From Halomonas sp. KG2 (lineage in GTDB: Bacteria > Pseudomonadota > Gammaproteobacteria > Pseudomonadales > Halomonadaceae): DNA of 64,000 bases. The notes under the pieces were generated by a model. It was given only the letters and a program-made list of their open reading frames with translations. It searched no databases and was not told the DNA's origin. Every line of letters starts with the position of its first letter. The first letter of the stretch is position 1. Shown here in pieces: positions 1 through 9,333 of the stretch. The DNA is taken from NCBI GenBank assembly GCA_030440445.1, contig CP098528.1:3410001-3474000 (forward strand). The letters are read 5' to 3'. Position numbers and translations under genes: made by a program.

Positions 1-195
1 CTGCGCGAAGAGCACCAGGCCCAGGTGGCCGAGATCCTAACCGAAGAAGAGCAACAAACTCTGCGCGATGCCATGCGCGAGATGCATGCTGAGAAACATA
101 GCGAGCGTCGCCAGGGGGAAAGAGCTCATGGCAAGCGCGATCATGAGCGTCGTGGACACCACAGCGAACCTGCAGAGGAAAGTGCGGCAGAGTAA
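1..195 (+). CDS. C-terminal end of a Spy/CpxP-like periplasmic protein (partial)
   Basis: An open frame enters from the left edge and stops at TAA 193-195; its start lies outside the window. The 64 visible residues are very hydrophilic, rich in Glu, Arg, His and Gln, and contain a motif of the form ILTEEEQQTLRD. That resembles the LTxxQ motif of Spy/CpxP-type periplasmic chaperones and envelope-stress proteins, and such proteins often end in a His/Arg-rich tail like this one. A strong rho-independent hairpin follows about 30 bases later, which supports a real gene end. The family call rests on one motif and composition only. Confidence 0.55.
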   Translation: MREEHQAQVAEILTEEEQQTLRDAMREMHAEKHSERRQGERAHGKRDHERRGHHSEPAEESAAE

Positions 196-226
196 GCGTT
201 TATTAAACGTCAAACCCTGTTCTAAC

Positions 227-252
227 GCCCGGCCTAGCCGGGCATTTTTGTT
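227..252 (+). terminator. Rho-independent terminator after the Spy/CpxP-like gene
   Basis: A perfect 7-bp GC-rich stem (GCCCGGC / GCCGGGC) with a CTA loop is followed by ATTTTTGTTT. It sits 31 bases after the stop codon of the upstream partial gene and before betT, separating the two transcripts. Confidence 0.85.
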
Positions 253-334
253 TCTATACTCCTGAAAAGCGCTTTATCCGCGGGTCTGAAAGCTTCCCGT
301 CGACTTGAAGTGAGCACCTAAACCGCGTATTTTA

Positions 335-352
335 TTTGAACGTTCATTCAAA
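335..352. promoter_or_regulatory. Candidate BetI-type operator upstream of betT
   Basis: A perfect 10-bp palindrome, TGAACGTTCA, lies at 337-346 inside TTTGAACGTTCATTCAAA, about 55 bases before the betT start. TetR-family BetI repressors of choline genes bind sites of this general appearance (TTGA/ACGTTCAA half-sites). No betI gene is visible in the window, so the assignment rests on position and sequence alone. Confidence 0.4.
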
Positions 353-399
353 AATAACGCTGTTTTTAATTCTTGTCTTAACAACAGGAGTCCGCCTCC

Positions 400-2448
400 A
401 TGGCGAAAGACAACCTCAACCTCCCCTCACGCGACCGCCTCAATCCCGTGGTTTTCCACGGGAGTGTGGCGGGAATTCTCCTTTTCTTAGTTCTTACCAT
501 GCTGTTTACCGAACAGGCTGGCGCTTTCTTCGATGCTGGGCTTGCCTGGGTAAGTAAAACGTTCGGCTGGTACTACATGCTGGCGATTGTGGCTTATCTG
601 GTATTTGTGGTGATTATTGGCATGTCGCGCTTTGGCAGCATTCGCCTTGGCCCAGATCACTCACGACCTGAGTTTTCGCTGCTATCGTGGTCAGCCATGC
701 TGTTTGCTGCAGGTATCGGTATTGACCTGCTGTTTTTCAGCGTGGCTGAACCGGTCGCCCACTATCTGGCACCACCTGATCTAGCGCCTGAAAGCCAAGA
801 GGCCATGCGTCAGGCCGTCGTTCAAACCTATCTGCACTGGGGGCTTTCCGGCTGGGGGCTGTACGTGCTGATGGGTATGGCGCTGGCCTACTTTAGTTAC
901 CGCCATCGCTTGCCACTAGCGATTCGTAGCGCGCTCTACCCAATTTTGGGCAAGCGTATCCACGGGCCAATCGGTAACGCCGTAGACATCACCGCCGTAA
1001 TCTCCACCGTGTTCGGTATCGCCACTAGTCTGGGTATTGGGGTGATGCAGCTCAATTACGGCCTCACCTACATGTTTGGTGTGCCCGAAACCCTCACCGT
1101 GCAGGTGATTTTGATCGTCCTGGTCGTGGTGTTGGCAACCATATCCGTGGTGACTGGCGTCGAGAAAGGCATTCGCCGTCTTTCTGAGTTCAACATGCTG
1201 CTCGCGCTAGCCCTAATGCTATTTGTACTCTTTTCAGGCGATACCCTGGTCCTACTAGATAAAGTGGTCAATAACGCTGGTGACTACCTTTCCGGCTTTG
1301 TGGGTGCCAGCTTTGACACCTACGCGTTTGCTGACGAAGGCGCCCAAGAGTGGAAAATGTGGTGGACGATCTTCTTCTGGGGCTGGTGGATTGCCTGGAC
1401 ACCGTTTGTCGGTCTTTTCTTGGCACGTATTTCACGTGGCCGTACCATCCGCGAATTTGTCGCTGGAGCGTTGTTTATTCCGCTGGCCTTTATGATGGTA
1501 TGGATGTCGGTGTTCGGTAACAGCGGCATTGAGCTGGTGGCCAACCAAGGTGTGGTCGAGCTGGGTGAGCAGGCACTCAACACTCCGCAAACCACGCTTT
1601 ATACACTGCTTGAGTACTACCCTTACGCAGGCCTTACTGCAGCCGTAGTAACGGTACTAGGGATTGTGTTCTTTATTACCTCTGCGGACTCCGGTGCGCT
1701 GGTACTGGCCAACTTTACGTCTATTTTGAGTGACGTTAACCACGATGCGCCGATCCGTCTACGTATTTTCTGGTCGGCAGTGATTGGCTTAATCACCATC
1801 GCCCTGTTAATGGCTGGCGGCTTAAACGCTCTGCAAAGTGCCGTGGTGATTACCGCCCTGCCTTTCTCATTGGTGATTTTCGCAGTCATGGTGGGAATGT
1901 ATAAAGCCCTGAAACTGGAAGGCAGCAAGGCCGACGCACGTCGCATGATTGCCGGTGGCGCACCCGGCGGCGACTGGCGCGAGCGTCTGGATCGTGCGCT
2001 GGATACCTCTAACCGTGCGGGTGCCGCAGCAACCATTCAGCACTCTATTCGCCCAGCGATGACGCAATTTGCCCAAGAACTTGAAAGCCGTGGCCAAACC
2101 GCCAACGTTACCGAAGAGCATCTTGATGGTGAGTCGCTTCCCAATCTTACGCTGCAGGTTGACCTGGGCGATGCCACTAGCTTTGTCTATCAAGTATGTC
2201 CGCACCGTATGCGTACACCCAGCTTTATACCTGCGGATGATGACTTCTATGTCCGCTTGGACGTGTACTTAGCTGAAGGCGGTCAAGATAAAGACCTGAA
2301 CGGCTATACCCGTGGTCAAGTGATTGGTGATCTCGTGGCAGAGTACGAACGCCATCTACACTTCCTTACTCTGGCAGGTCAACAGATGGGCCATGTGCAA
2401 GCAATGCCAGGCACCATCGGCGAACCGCCCGAAGATTCCCAGATGTAA
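400..2448 (+). CDS. betT: BCCT-family choline transporter, BetT type
   Basis: At 682 residues it matches the length of E. coli BetT (about 677) and resembles it throughout. Recognisable blocks include the N-terminal NPVVFHGS, the SRFGSIRLGP loop, ERLY-equivalent FAAGIGIDLLFFSVAEP, and the aromatic WWTIFFWGWWIAWTPFVGLFLARISRGRTIREF region of the BCCT substrate site. About 12 membrane segments occupy residues 1-510. A long hydrophilic C-terminal domain of about 160 residues follows, as in osmotically regulated BetT proteins. The product would import choline, by proton or sodium symport, for conversion to glycine betaine in osmoprotection. CAGGAG precedes ATG 400. A BetI-like palindrome lies upstream and a clear terminator downstream, so it is probably monocistronic. 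The betIBA genes are not in the window. Confidence 0.9.
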   Translation: MAKDNLNLPSRDRLNPVVFHGSVAGILLFLVLTMLFTEQAGAFFDAGLAWVSKTFGWYYMLAIVAYLVFVVIIGMSRFGSIRLGPDHSRPEFSLLSWSAMLFAAGIGIDLLFFSVAEPVAHYLAPPDLAPESQEAMRQAVVQTYLHWGLSGWGLYVLMGMALAYFSYRHRLPLAIRSALYPILGKRIHGPIGNAVDITAVISTVFGIATSLGIGVMQLNYGLTYMFGVPETLTVQVILIVLVVVLATISVVTGVEKGIRRLSEFNMLLALALMLFVLFSGDTLVLLDKVVNNAGDYLSGFVGASFDTYAFADEGAQEWKMWWTIFFWGWWIAWTPFVGLFLARISRGRTIREFVAGALFIPLAFMMVWMSVFGNSGIELVANQGVVELGEQALNTPQTTLYTLLEYYPYAGLTAAVVTVLGIVFFITSADSGALVLANFTSILSDVNHDAPIRLRIFWSAVIGLITIALLMAGGLNALQSAVVITALPFSLVIFAVMVGMYKALKLEGSKADARRMIAGGAPGGDWRERLDRALDTSNRAGAAATIQHSIRPAMTQFAQELESRGQTANVTEEHLDGESLPNLTLQVDLGDATSFVYQVCPHRMRTPSFIPADDDFYVRLDVYLAEGGQDKDLNGYTRGQVIGDLVAEYERHLHFLTLAGQQMGHVQAMPGTIGEPPEDSQM

Positions 2449-2474
2449 CGGCGTAAGTCTTTAAGTGAAAAGAG

Positions 2475-2504
2475 AAATCCCAGCCTACGTGCTGGGATTT
2501 TTTT
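2475..2504 (+). terminator. Rho-independent terminator after betT
   Basis: A perfect 10-bp stem, AAATCCCAGC / GCTGGGATTT, with a six-base loop runs into a tract of seven Ts. It lies 27 bases after the betT stop. Confidence 0.92.
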
Positions 2505-2633
2505 ATGCCCGAAAAACGCCCTGATGACGCTTCTCACAACTAACGCCATATTGTGAGAATCACTGAGCAGGCGTAACGTAAAACCTTGTTTTCCCACTTG
2601 CTTGTTTTTCAACTTTATTAGGAGACTTGCCTG

Positions 2634-4385
2634 ATGGCCCGCGCTCATCGACCTTCGGGGTACGCCTTTCCAGTACCGGGCAGTGCACTACTCAGCGCTT
2701 GGCGCGAGGGGTACACGCTTGCCAAATTGAAGCGTGATGTCATGGCGGGGCTGACGATTGGTGTGGTAGCCGTCCCACTTTCTATGGCGTTGGCGATTGC
2801 TACTGGCGTGCCGCCCCAACACGGGCTTTATACTGCGATTGTCGCGGGTGCAGTGATCGCTTTGACGGGTGGCTCGCGTTTTAACATTTCCGGCCCCACC
2901 GCTGCCTTTGTGGTAATTCTATTTCCTATTGTCGCCAACCATGGCCTGGGCGGACTGCTGATTGCCACACTGATGGCGGGCGCCATTTTGGTCGCACTGG
3001 GGCTTTCTCGGTTAGGCAGTCTGATTCAGTACGTGCCCTACCCGGTTATCCTCGGCTTTACGGCGGGCATCGGGGTAGTCATTGCGCTCCTACAACTACC
3101 TGACTTTCTTGGCTTGGCCGGAGTAGAGCTAGGCGATAGTACCCTGCATAACCTAGTGCTGATTGGCCAAGCGCTCCCCAGCCTTTCCCCCGCAGAAATC
3201 AGCGTGGGAGTTGTTACCTTGGCAACGCTGTTAATCTGGCCCAGATTGAATACCCCGATACCTGCGCCACTAGTTGGCTTGACGGTAGGTACCCTAGCTG
3301 CCGCACTACTAGTAATGAGTGGCGTTGAAGTCGACACGATTGCCTCACGGTTTAGCTGGGAGTTCCAAGGTGAAAGCGGTAGCGGCATTCCACCCTTTGC
3401 ACCTAGCGTTGCTGCACCCTGGCACTTTCCTGGCGCTGACGGTGCACCGCTTGAGATTAACTTCGCGCTAATTCAAGCGCTGCTTGGCCCAGCGCTAGCC
3501 ATCGCGTTACTGGCGGCCATTGAATCACTGCTCTGCGCCGTCGTGGCAGATGGCCTAACCCGCACTCGACATGACCCTAATGCTGAACTGATTGGTCAGG
3601 GGCTGGGCAACTTAATCGTGCCCTTCTTTGGCGGCATTACCGCCACAGCAGCGCTTGCCCGCACAGCGACCAACATCAAAAGCGGCGCCTTCTCACCTAT
3701 CGCCGCAGTCGTGCATTCGCTGGTGGTGCTACTCGCGGTAGTCGCGCTGGCAGGCGTTCTGGGACATGTGCCTATGGCGGCCCTGGCTGCGCTACTATTT
3801 ATCATCGCCTGGAATATGAGCGAGGCACGACACTTTGTGCATACACTGAAAAGTGCCCCCGCTAGCGATGTGTGGGTGCTGGTGATCTGCTTTGGGCTAA
3901 CGGTACTTTTTGACATGGTGATTGCGGTGGCTGTCGGTATTGGCTTGGCCGCCGCGTTGTTTATTCGCCGCATGGCCCAGTTGACCCACACTCAACGCTT
4001 AGACACACCCGATAAAGACGCGCACTTCCCACCGGAAGTCGCCCTTTACAAAATTCACGGTCCACTATTTTTCGGTGCCGCTGAAAAGGCGATTGCCACG
4101 CTAAGAGTGATTGATCACAGCGTGCGAATTATCGTTCTGGATGTGCGCGAAGTTCCCAGTCTGGATACCACGGCCATGGTGGCGTTAGATACGTTGCGTC
4201 GTGAGCTGAGCGAACAAGGCGTAGGAGTGATGTTTGTTGGGCTGCAGCCGCGCCTGGCACTCAAAATTAAACGCGCGGGCATTAAGCGTGAAGTGGGCAA
4301 ATTAGCGGTCGTGAGCAATCTTGCCCACGCCGAGCGTATGGCACAACGCTGGTTGGAAAAGAAAGATTCAGTAGATATTGAATAG
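2634..4385 (+). CDS. SulP-family anion transporter with C-terminal STAS domain
   Basis: The 583-residue protein has the SulP layout: about 10-12 membrane segments over residues 35-440, then a cytoplasmic STAS domain from about 460 to 560. The N-terminal block KRDVMAGLTIGVVAVPLSMALAIATGVPPQHGLYT and the SGPTAAF motif are typical of the family. The STAS part contains the IIVLDVREVPSLDTTAM strand-helix block expected around the usual regulatory Ser/Thr. SulP proteins carry sulfate, bicarbonate or other anions, and the substrate cannot be fixed from sequence alone. AGGAG lies 9 bases before ATG 2634. The gene stands alone between the betT terminator and a convergent dehydrogenase. Confidence 0.85.
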   Translation: MARAHRPSGYAFPVPGSALLSAWREGYTLAKLKRDVMAGLTIGVVAVPLSMALAIATGVPPQHGLYTAIVAGAVIALTGGSRFNISGPTAAFVVILFPIVANHGLGGLLIATLMAGAILVALGLSRLGSLIQYVPYPVILGFTAGIGVVIALLQLPDFLGLAGVELGDSTLHNLVLIGQALPSLSPAEISVGVVTLATLLIWPRLNTPIPAPLVGLTVGTLAAALLVMSGVEVDTIASRFSWEFQGESGSGIPPFAPSVAAPWHFPGADGAPLEINFALIQALLGPALAIALLAAIESLLCAVVADGLTRTRHDPNAELIGQGLGNLIVPFFGGITATAALARTATNIKSGAFSPIAAVVHSLVVLLAVVALAGVLGHVPMAALAALLFIIAWNMSEARHFVHTLKSAPASDVWVLVICFGLTVLFDMVIAVAVGIGLAAALFIRRMAQLTHTQRLDTPDKDAHFPPEVALYKIHGPLFFGAAEKAIATLRVIDHSVRIIVLDVREVPSLDTTAMVALDTLRRELSEQGVGVMFVGLQPRLALKIKRAGIKREVGKLAVVSNLAHAERMAQRWLEKKDSVDIE

Positions 4386-4395
4386 ACGGCAGGGA

Positions 4396-4422
4396 ATAAA
4401 AGGGGGAGCTATCGTCTCCCCC
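4396..4422 (-). terminator. Terminator of the alcohol dehydrogenase gene (minus strand)
   Basis: A 7-bp stem, GGGGGAG / CTCCCCC, with a seven-base loop reads into TTTTATT on the minus strand. It lies just past the dehydrogenase stop and may also stop readthrough from the convergent SulP gene. Confidence 0.75.
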
Positions 4423-4432
4423 ACTTGCTCGC

Positions 4433-5461
4433 TCAGCTCGCCATATCCAGCACAATACGGCCTTCTATCTTGCCGTCGATCATACGTTGGAAGACGTCGT
4501 TGATATTGTCTAGCGTGTCAGTCGCCACAGTCGCTTTGACTTTGCCTTCGGCGGCGAAATCCAGCGCTTCTTGAAGGTCACTGCGCGTCCCCACGATAGA
4601 GCCACGAATGGTAATACCGTTAAGCACCGTGCTGAAGATCGGCAGTGGGAAGTCACCCGGCGGCAAGCCATTGAGCACCAGAGTGCCACCACGGCGCAGC
4701 ATGTTTTGCGCTTGATCAAACGCCTTTGGCGATACCGCTGTGACCAGTGCCCCATGGGCACCACCAATGGTTTTCTTCAGATACGCCGCCGGGTCGGTTT
4801 TCATCGCGTTAACCGTCACCGTGGCACCTAGCCGTTCGGCTAGGGCTAATTTACCGTCGTCAATATCAACAGCCGCGACGTTCAGCCCCATCGCTTTCGC
4901 GTACTGCACCGCCATATGCCCCAGGCCACCAACGCCTGAAATAACCACCCACTGGCCGGGGCGGGTATCGGTCATTTTCAAGCCTTTATAAACCGTTACT
5001 CCGGCACACAGAACCGGGGCTATTTCGATGAAATCAACGGCGTCCGGCAGACGCCCTACATAGCCCGCATCCGCCAAGGTATAGTCGGCAAACCCGCCGT
5101 TGACCGAATAACCGGTATTTTGCTGAGATTCACACAGGGTTTCCCAGCCGCCTAAACAGTGTTCACAGTAACCACAGGCTGAGTACAGCCAAGGCACACC
5201 GATACGATCGCCCTCTTTGACATGGGTAACGCCGTCACCCACCGCCACAATATGCCCAACGCCTTCGTGCCCTGGAATAAACGGTGGCGAGGGTTTTACC
5301 GGCCAATCGCCGTGTGCTGCGTGTAAATCAGTGTGGCAAACTCCAGAGGCCGCTACCTTCATCAGCACCTCTCCCCGCTTGGGACGAGGCACGTTTACTT
5401 CTTCTATCGCTAGTGGCTGGCCGAACTCACGTACGACTGCCGCCCGCATTGTGTTATCCAT
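4433..5461 (-). CDS. adhP: Zinc-dependent alcohol dehydrogenase, AdhP-like
   Basis: A 342-residue medium-chain dehydrogenase. The catalytic zinc ligands are visible as GVCHTD (Cys 42) and GHEGVG. The structural zinc lobe has four Cys in CGYCEHC followed by ETLC. The NAD-binding Rossmann motif is [11 protein letters not shown]. Size and sequence match the E. coli AdhP / Pseudomonas Adh class, which oxidises ethanol and other primary alcohols with NAD. AGGAG lies eight bases before ATG 5461. The gene is downstream of, and co-oriented with, an ExaC-type aldehyde dehydrogenase, so the pair would take an alcohol to an acid. A terminator-like hairpin between them suggests the two are not strictly co-transcribed. 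Confidence 0.88.
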   Translation of the reverse strand: MDNTMRAAVVREFGQPLAIEEVNVPRPKRGEVLMKVAASGVCHTDLHAAHGDWPVKPSPPFIPGHEGVGHIVAVGDGVTHVKEGDRIGVPWLYSACGYCEHCLGGWETLCESQQNTGYSVNGGFADYTLADAGYVGRLPDAVDFIEIAPVLCAGVTVYKGLKMTDTRPGQWVVISGVGGLGHMAVQYAKAMGLNVAAVDIDDGKLALAERLGATVTVNAMKTDPAAYLKKTIGGAHGALVTAVSPKAFDQAQNMLRRGGTLVLNGLPPGDFPLPIFSTVLNGITIRGSIVGTRSDLQEALDFAAEGKVKATVATDTLDNINDVFQRMIDGKIEGRIVLDMAS

Positions 5462-5536
5462 GATGCAACTCCTGATGGTTGTCGATGTGGCAACTTGTGG
5501 TTGCTCTTATCGTTACAGTAAGCGTCAGGGGAGTAG

Positions 5537-5560
5537 CAAAACGCCCGGCAATGGCCGGGC
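5537..5560 (-). terminator. Hairpin terminator after the aldehyde dehydrogenase gene
   Basis: GCCCGGC / GCCGGGC form a 7-bp GC stem with a four-base loop. On the minus strand it reads into GTTTTGCT, just after the aldehyde dehydrogenase stop. The T tract is short, so termination may be partial and allow some readthrough into the alcohol dehydrogenase. Confidence 0.65.
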
Positions 5561-5582
5561 GAGATCACTGCAGAATAGCGTA

Positions 5583-7103
5583 TTAGAAGAAACCTAGCGG
5601 GTTAATATCGTAACTCACTAGCAGGTTCTTAGTTTGCTGATAGTGCTCAAGCGCCACTTTATGGGTTTCGCGACCTACGCCTGATTTCTTATAACCGCCA
5701 AACGCAGCATGGGCAGGGTACTGGTGATAGCAGTTGGTCCATACGCGACCTGCTTGAATGCCACGCCCCATACGGAAGGCGACGTTGATGTCACGGCTCC
5801 ATACGCCAGCACCCAGGCCGAACTCGGTATCGTTGGCAATAGCGAGCGCTTCTTCTTCATCTTTGAAGGTGGTAACAGCGACCACAGGTCCAAAAATCTC
5901 TTCCTGGAAGACGCGCATCTTGTTGTTGCCTTTGAGCAGTGTCGGCTGGATGTAGTAGCCGCCATTGATGCTGTCATCCAGGCTCTCTTTATCACCGCCA
6001 GCAAGGAACTCGGCGCCTTCGTCGCGTGCGATGTCCATGTACGACATGATTTTATCGAACTGCTCTTGTGACGCCTGAGCACCAACCTGCACGTCGGTAT
6101 CCAGCGGGTTACCGCGCTTGATGGTTTTAGTCCGCTCAACCACCTTGGCCATAAACTCGTCGTACATGCTCTCTTGAATCAACGCACGAGAAGGACAGGT
6201 ACATACTTCGCCTTGGTTGAAGAATGCCAGCACTAAGCCTTCGACGGCTTTATCAATAAACGTCGGCTCGGCGTTCATGATGTCAGCAAAATAGATATTG
6301 GGCGATTTACCACCCAGCTCCACTGTCGAGGGGATAATATTTTCTGCGGCACATTTAAGAATATGCGAGCCAACCGGCGTCGAACCGGTAAAGGCAATTT
6401 TGGCAATACGCTTGCTGGTGGCGAGTGCTTGGCCTGCTTCTGCGCCAAATCCATTAACGACGTTTAGCACGCCGGGGGGCAGCAGGTCGCCAATCACCTC
6501 CATAACTTTCAATATCGAGGCAGGAGTTTGCTCAGCTGGCTTCAGTATGACGCAGTTACCCGCGGCAAGGGCAGGGCCAAGTTTCCAAGCAGCCATTAGA
6601 ATCGGGAAGTTCCAGGGAATAATTTGACCAACAACGCCCAGCGGCTCATGGAAGTGGTAGGCAACAGTGTTAGCATCGATATCCGCAGCCGTACCTTCTT
6701 GTGAACGCAGGCAGCCAGCAAAGTAACGGAAGTGGTCAACAGCCAGCGGAATATCCGCATTCAGGGTTTCACGAACCGCTTTTCCGTTATCCCACGTTTC
6801 TGCGACAGCCAGCATTTCAAGGTTTTGCTCGAGGCGGTCGGCAATCTTAAGTAGGATGTTACTGCGCTCTTGAACGGAGGTTTTACCCCAGGCAGGCGCT
6901 GCTTTGTGAGCTGCATCTAGCGCTTTCTCAATGTCTTCAGCGCTAGAGCGGGGAATTTCGCAGAATACTTGGCCGTTAACAGGACTGATATTATCAAAGT
7001 ACTGGCCGTTGACCGGGGGAACAAACTCACCGCCGATATAGTTGCCAAAGCGTTTTTCAAAGGACACAACGGAACCAGCATCACCCGGGTTGGCGTAGAT
7101 CAT
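5583..7103 (-). CDS. exaC: NAD-dependent aldehyde dehydrogenase, ExaC/AldB type
   Basis: The 506-residue protein has the full aldehyde dehydrogenase fold. Motifs include [14 protein letters not shown] (coenzyme site), [17 protein letters not shown] (catalytic Glu loop), [13 protein letters not shown] (catalytic Cys) and [10 protein letters not shown]. The long near-identity to E. coli AldB and Pseudomonas ExaC extends to the C-terminal KPLGLF-like end (here NPLGFF), which favours acetaldehyde as substrate. CAGGAG precedes ATG 7103. It is divergent from a LuxR-type response regulator 119 bases away. In Pseudomonas, exaC sits near erbR/agmR regulators of ethanol oxidation, so this regulator plausibly controls it. 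Confidence 0.9.
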   Translation of the reverse strand: MIYANPGDAGSVVSFEKRFGNYIGGEFVPPVNGQYFDNISPVNGQVFCEIPRSSAEDIEKALDAAHKAAPAWGKTSVQERSNILLKIADRLEQNLEMLAVAETWDNGKAVRETLNADIPLAVDHFRYFAGCLRSQEGTAADIDANTVAYHFHEPLGVVGQIIPWNFPILMAAWKLGPALAAGNCVILKPAEQTPASILKVMEVIGDLLPPGVLNVVNGFGAEAGQALATSKRIAKIAFTGSTPVGSHILKCAAENIIPSTVELGGKSPNIYFADIMNAEPTFIDKAVEGLVLAFFNQGEVCTCPSRALIQESMYDEFMAKVVERTKTIKRGNPLDTDVQVGAQASQEQFDKIMSYMDIARDEGAEFLAGGDKESLDDSINGGYYIQPTLLKGNNKMRVFQEEIFGPVVAVTTFKDEEEALAIANDTEFGLGAGVWSRDINVAFRMGRGIQAGRVWTNCYHQYPAHAAFGGYKKSGVGRETHKVALEHYQQTKNLLVSYDINPLGFF

Positions 7104-7222
7104 GGTAAAGCTCCTGAGTATTATGATTATTAAATAAGGTGCCTACCCAGTGTTAGCCACACACGCCATTTACGATATAGCCCGATGGCAGGACGCACCC
7201 TCATCCCTTGGTAGGAGACGCC

Positions 7223-7906
7223 ATGTACTCGTTGCTAGTGGCAGATGACCATCCGCTGTTTCGCGAAGCACTACACGCGGTGATTAGCGCTGGTTTAACA
7301 GATACTCAACTGCTGGAGTCGGACAGTTTGGCGGCGGCTATTCACACGATAGGCACCCACGATGAGCTTGATCTGCTGTTGCTCGATTTAAGCCTGCCCG
7401 ATGCCGATGGGCTAGAGGGTCTGACAATACTTCGAGAAAGATTTCCATGGCTTCCCGTCGCCATTGTCTCGGCACATCAGGAGCGCCAGTTGGTGTTAGA
7501 TGCCATTACCCAAGGTGCCGTGGGCTATATTCCGAAATCAACCCCCCGAGAGCAGCTGTTAGCAGCACTCAACCAAATTCTTCAGGGGCAACTTTATCTG
7601 CCTGCAGATATTATGCGCCAGCCGCCCCCGCGCATGGAGTCATCAGCGTTGACGCCTTCGTCGGAGGTGTCCCGCGAACGGCTAATACGCTTAACCGACA
7701 AGCAGTTAGATGTATTGGCTTGCATGGCTCAGGGGATGTCCAATAAACAAATCGCACGAGAACTGTTCATCGCTGAAACTACCGTTAAAACGCATGTCTC
7801 AGCTATTTTACGCAAGCTAGGTGCAACAAGTAGAGTACATGCCATCGTTATCGCAGGTGAAGAGGAGCTAGGCGCTTATCTTGCCAAACGAACCTCTTCC
7901 ACCTAG
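7223..7906 (+). CDS. LuxR/NarL-family response regulator, ErbR/AgmR-like
   Basis: Starting at ATG 7223, with TAGGAG eight bases upstream (preferred over a TTG at 7208), it encodes 227 residues. The receiver domain spans about residues 1-120: acidic pair in VADDHPLF, phospho-acceptor Asp in LLLLDLSLPDADG, conserved Lys in GYIPKSTP. A LuxR-type HTH follows from about 155 (LTDKQLDVLACMAQGMSNKQIARELFIAETTVKTHVSAIL). The QGMSNKQIA helix and the whole layout match Pseudomonas AgmR/ErbR, a regulator of alcohol oxidation. It is divergent from the ExaC-like gene and ends 15 bases from the convergent NahK-like kinase, a likely though unproven partner. Confidence 0.85.
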   Translation: MYSLLVADDHPLFREALHAVISAGLTDTQLLESDSLAAAIHTIGTHDELDLLLLDLSLPDADGLEGLTILRERFPWLPVAIVSAHQERQLVLDAITQGAVGYIPKSTPREQLLAALNQILQGQLYLPADIMRQPPPRMESSALTPSSEVSRERLIRLTDKQLDVLACMAQGMSNKQIARELFIAETTVKTHVSAILRKLGATSRVHAIVIAGEEELGAYLAKRTSST

Positions 7907-7920
7907 CCGCCGACTTCCCG

Positions 7921-9333
7921 TTAAGTGGAATTCTCTAAGAGCGTTCCCAGCAGCATCTTTAAGCGAAGAGGCTTAAGCGGCTTTAACAAACAGTGCATAC
8001 CCGCTTCCCGGGTGGCCCGTTTCAGGGCTGCCTCATGGTTAGCAGTGATGACCACGGTGGCTAACCCTGGATAGCGTCGACGCAATCTTGCAGCCAGATC
8101 GATGCCATTTTCACGGTGGTCACCCAGGTGATAATCCACCAAGAGTACGGCCGGGCGCTCACCGTCACTCGCTGCTTCCAGCGCACTCACCGTAGCGGCT
8201 GCCCTCACCCGACACCCCCAACTGCCCAGCAACGCCTGCATTCCTTCTATAATCGCGGGATCATCATCAATCACCCAAATGACACAGCCTTGTAGCGGAT
8301 CGTGCTGCCAACGATCAGATCCAGGCAACGCTTTTGGCGCGTACGCAACGGGCGATGCGCCCGCGCTTGGGGCTGCATTAGGTACTGGCACAGAGAAAGG
8401 GACCAGCACAGAAAAAAGCGAGCCACGCCCAAGCTGTGAAGTCAGCGACACAGGGTGCTCTAACATAGTGCTGATACGATCTACGATTGCCAGTCCTAAT
8501 CCAAGCCCTCGGCTGTGGCCACTTTGGGACTGGTTGGCGCGGCGAAACTCTAGAAAAATCGCCTGACGCTGTGGCTCTGGTATCCCCGGCCCAGTATCGC
8601 CCACCATAATTTCAAGACCGTTGGCGCGTCGTCGACAGCCAAGCAGTAAGTGACCATGTTCGGTATAGCGCACAGCATTGCTGAGGAAGTTGCGCACGAC
8701 ACGCGCCAGCAGCGCTAGATCAGATTCGACCACCACACTCGACGGCACATAGTGAAGCGTCAGCCCACGTACGGCGGCCACTTGCCGATACTCTTCGGCC
8801 AAGGCATCTAGCAGTGTGCTTACCGCAAACGGTGCTTTATCCGCGTGAAGCACGCCAGCATCCAGGCGGGAGATATCCACCAATGTACCTAAAAGCCCTT
8901 CGACATCTTTTAACGAACGCCCTATGTGGCCTACTAAAGCCTGGGAGGCCTCGGGGAGCGCATGCGTTTCTAAGGCACTGGCGAATAACCGTGCGGCGTT
9001 TAACGGTTGAAGCAGATCATGACTAACCGCCGCTAAAAATTTCGTTTTAGAAAGGTTGGCCGCCTCCGCTTCGGCATTCGCCGCCAGCAGCCGTGCATTC
9101 ACTTGGCTAAGTTCATCTAATGTGCGGTGAAGTGCATCGGTGCGTTCGCGTACTTGCTCTGCTAGCAGTACCGAGCGCTCAAACGCTGCATAGGGAGCGC
9201 TGTTAGGGCTTGCTCCGGACTCCACACGCTCCATCAGTGCCTGGCAAACCTTACGCAAACGGCGGTTTTCCTCGCGCAGCGTGGCATTATCCGCCGCAGT
9301 ATTGCTATCCGCCGCTAGTTGGAAGAGCGCCAA
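7921..9333 (-). CDS. nahK: NahK/ErcS'-like histidine kinase with C-terminal receiver domain
   Basis: A 470-residue soluble hybrid kinase. An N-terminal coiled coil covers about residues 15-95. The HisKA H-box is AAVSHDLLQPLNAARLF (His about 104). The ATPase motifs are NFLSNAVRYT (N box), GDTGPGIP (G1) and GLGLGLAI (G2). A C-terminal receiver domain carries WVIDDD and the acceptor Asp in VLLVDYHLGD. No membrane segment is seen. The LQPLNAARLF version of the H-box is typical of Pseudomonas NahK/ErcS'. The likely start is TTG 9333 behind GGGGGTGG, overlapping the FIST gene by 29 bases. A FIST-NahK pair matches the nosP-nahK arrangement of Pseudomonas, where the haem protein NosP controls NahK. 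Confidence 0.85.
   Translation of the reverse strand: MALFQLAADSNTAADNATLREENRRLRKVCQALMERVESGASPNSAPYAAFERSVLLAEQVRERTDALHRTLDELSQVNARLLAANAEAEAANLSKTKFLAAVSHDLLQPLNAARLFASALETHALPEASQALVGHIGRSLKDVEGLLGTLVDISRLDAGVLHADKAPFAVSTLLDALAEEYRQVAAVRGLTLHYVPSSVVVESDLALLARVVRNFLSNAVRYTEHGHLLLGCRRRANGLEIMVGDTGPGIPEPQRQAIFLEFRRANQSQSGHSRGLGLGLAIVDRISTMLEHPVSLTSQLGRGSLFSVLVPFSVPVPNAAPSAGASPVAYAPKALPGSDRWQHDPLQGCVIWVIDDDPAIIEGMQALLGSWGCRVRAAATVSALEAASDGERPAVLLVDYHLGDHRENGIDLAARLRRRYPGLATVVITANHEAALKRATREAGMHCLLKPLKPLRLKMLLGTLLENST

Noticed and set aside
5217..5597. Plus-strand frame opposite the alcohol dehydrogenase
   Set aside because: It lies antisense to a strongly conserved enzyme and across the divergent spacer, without family features.
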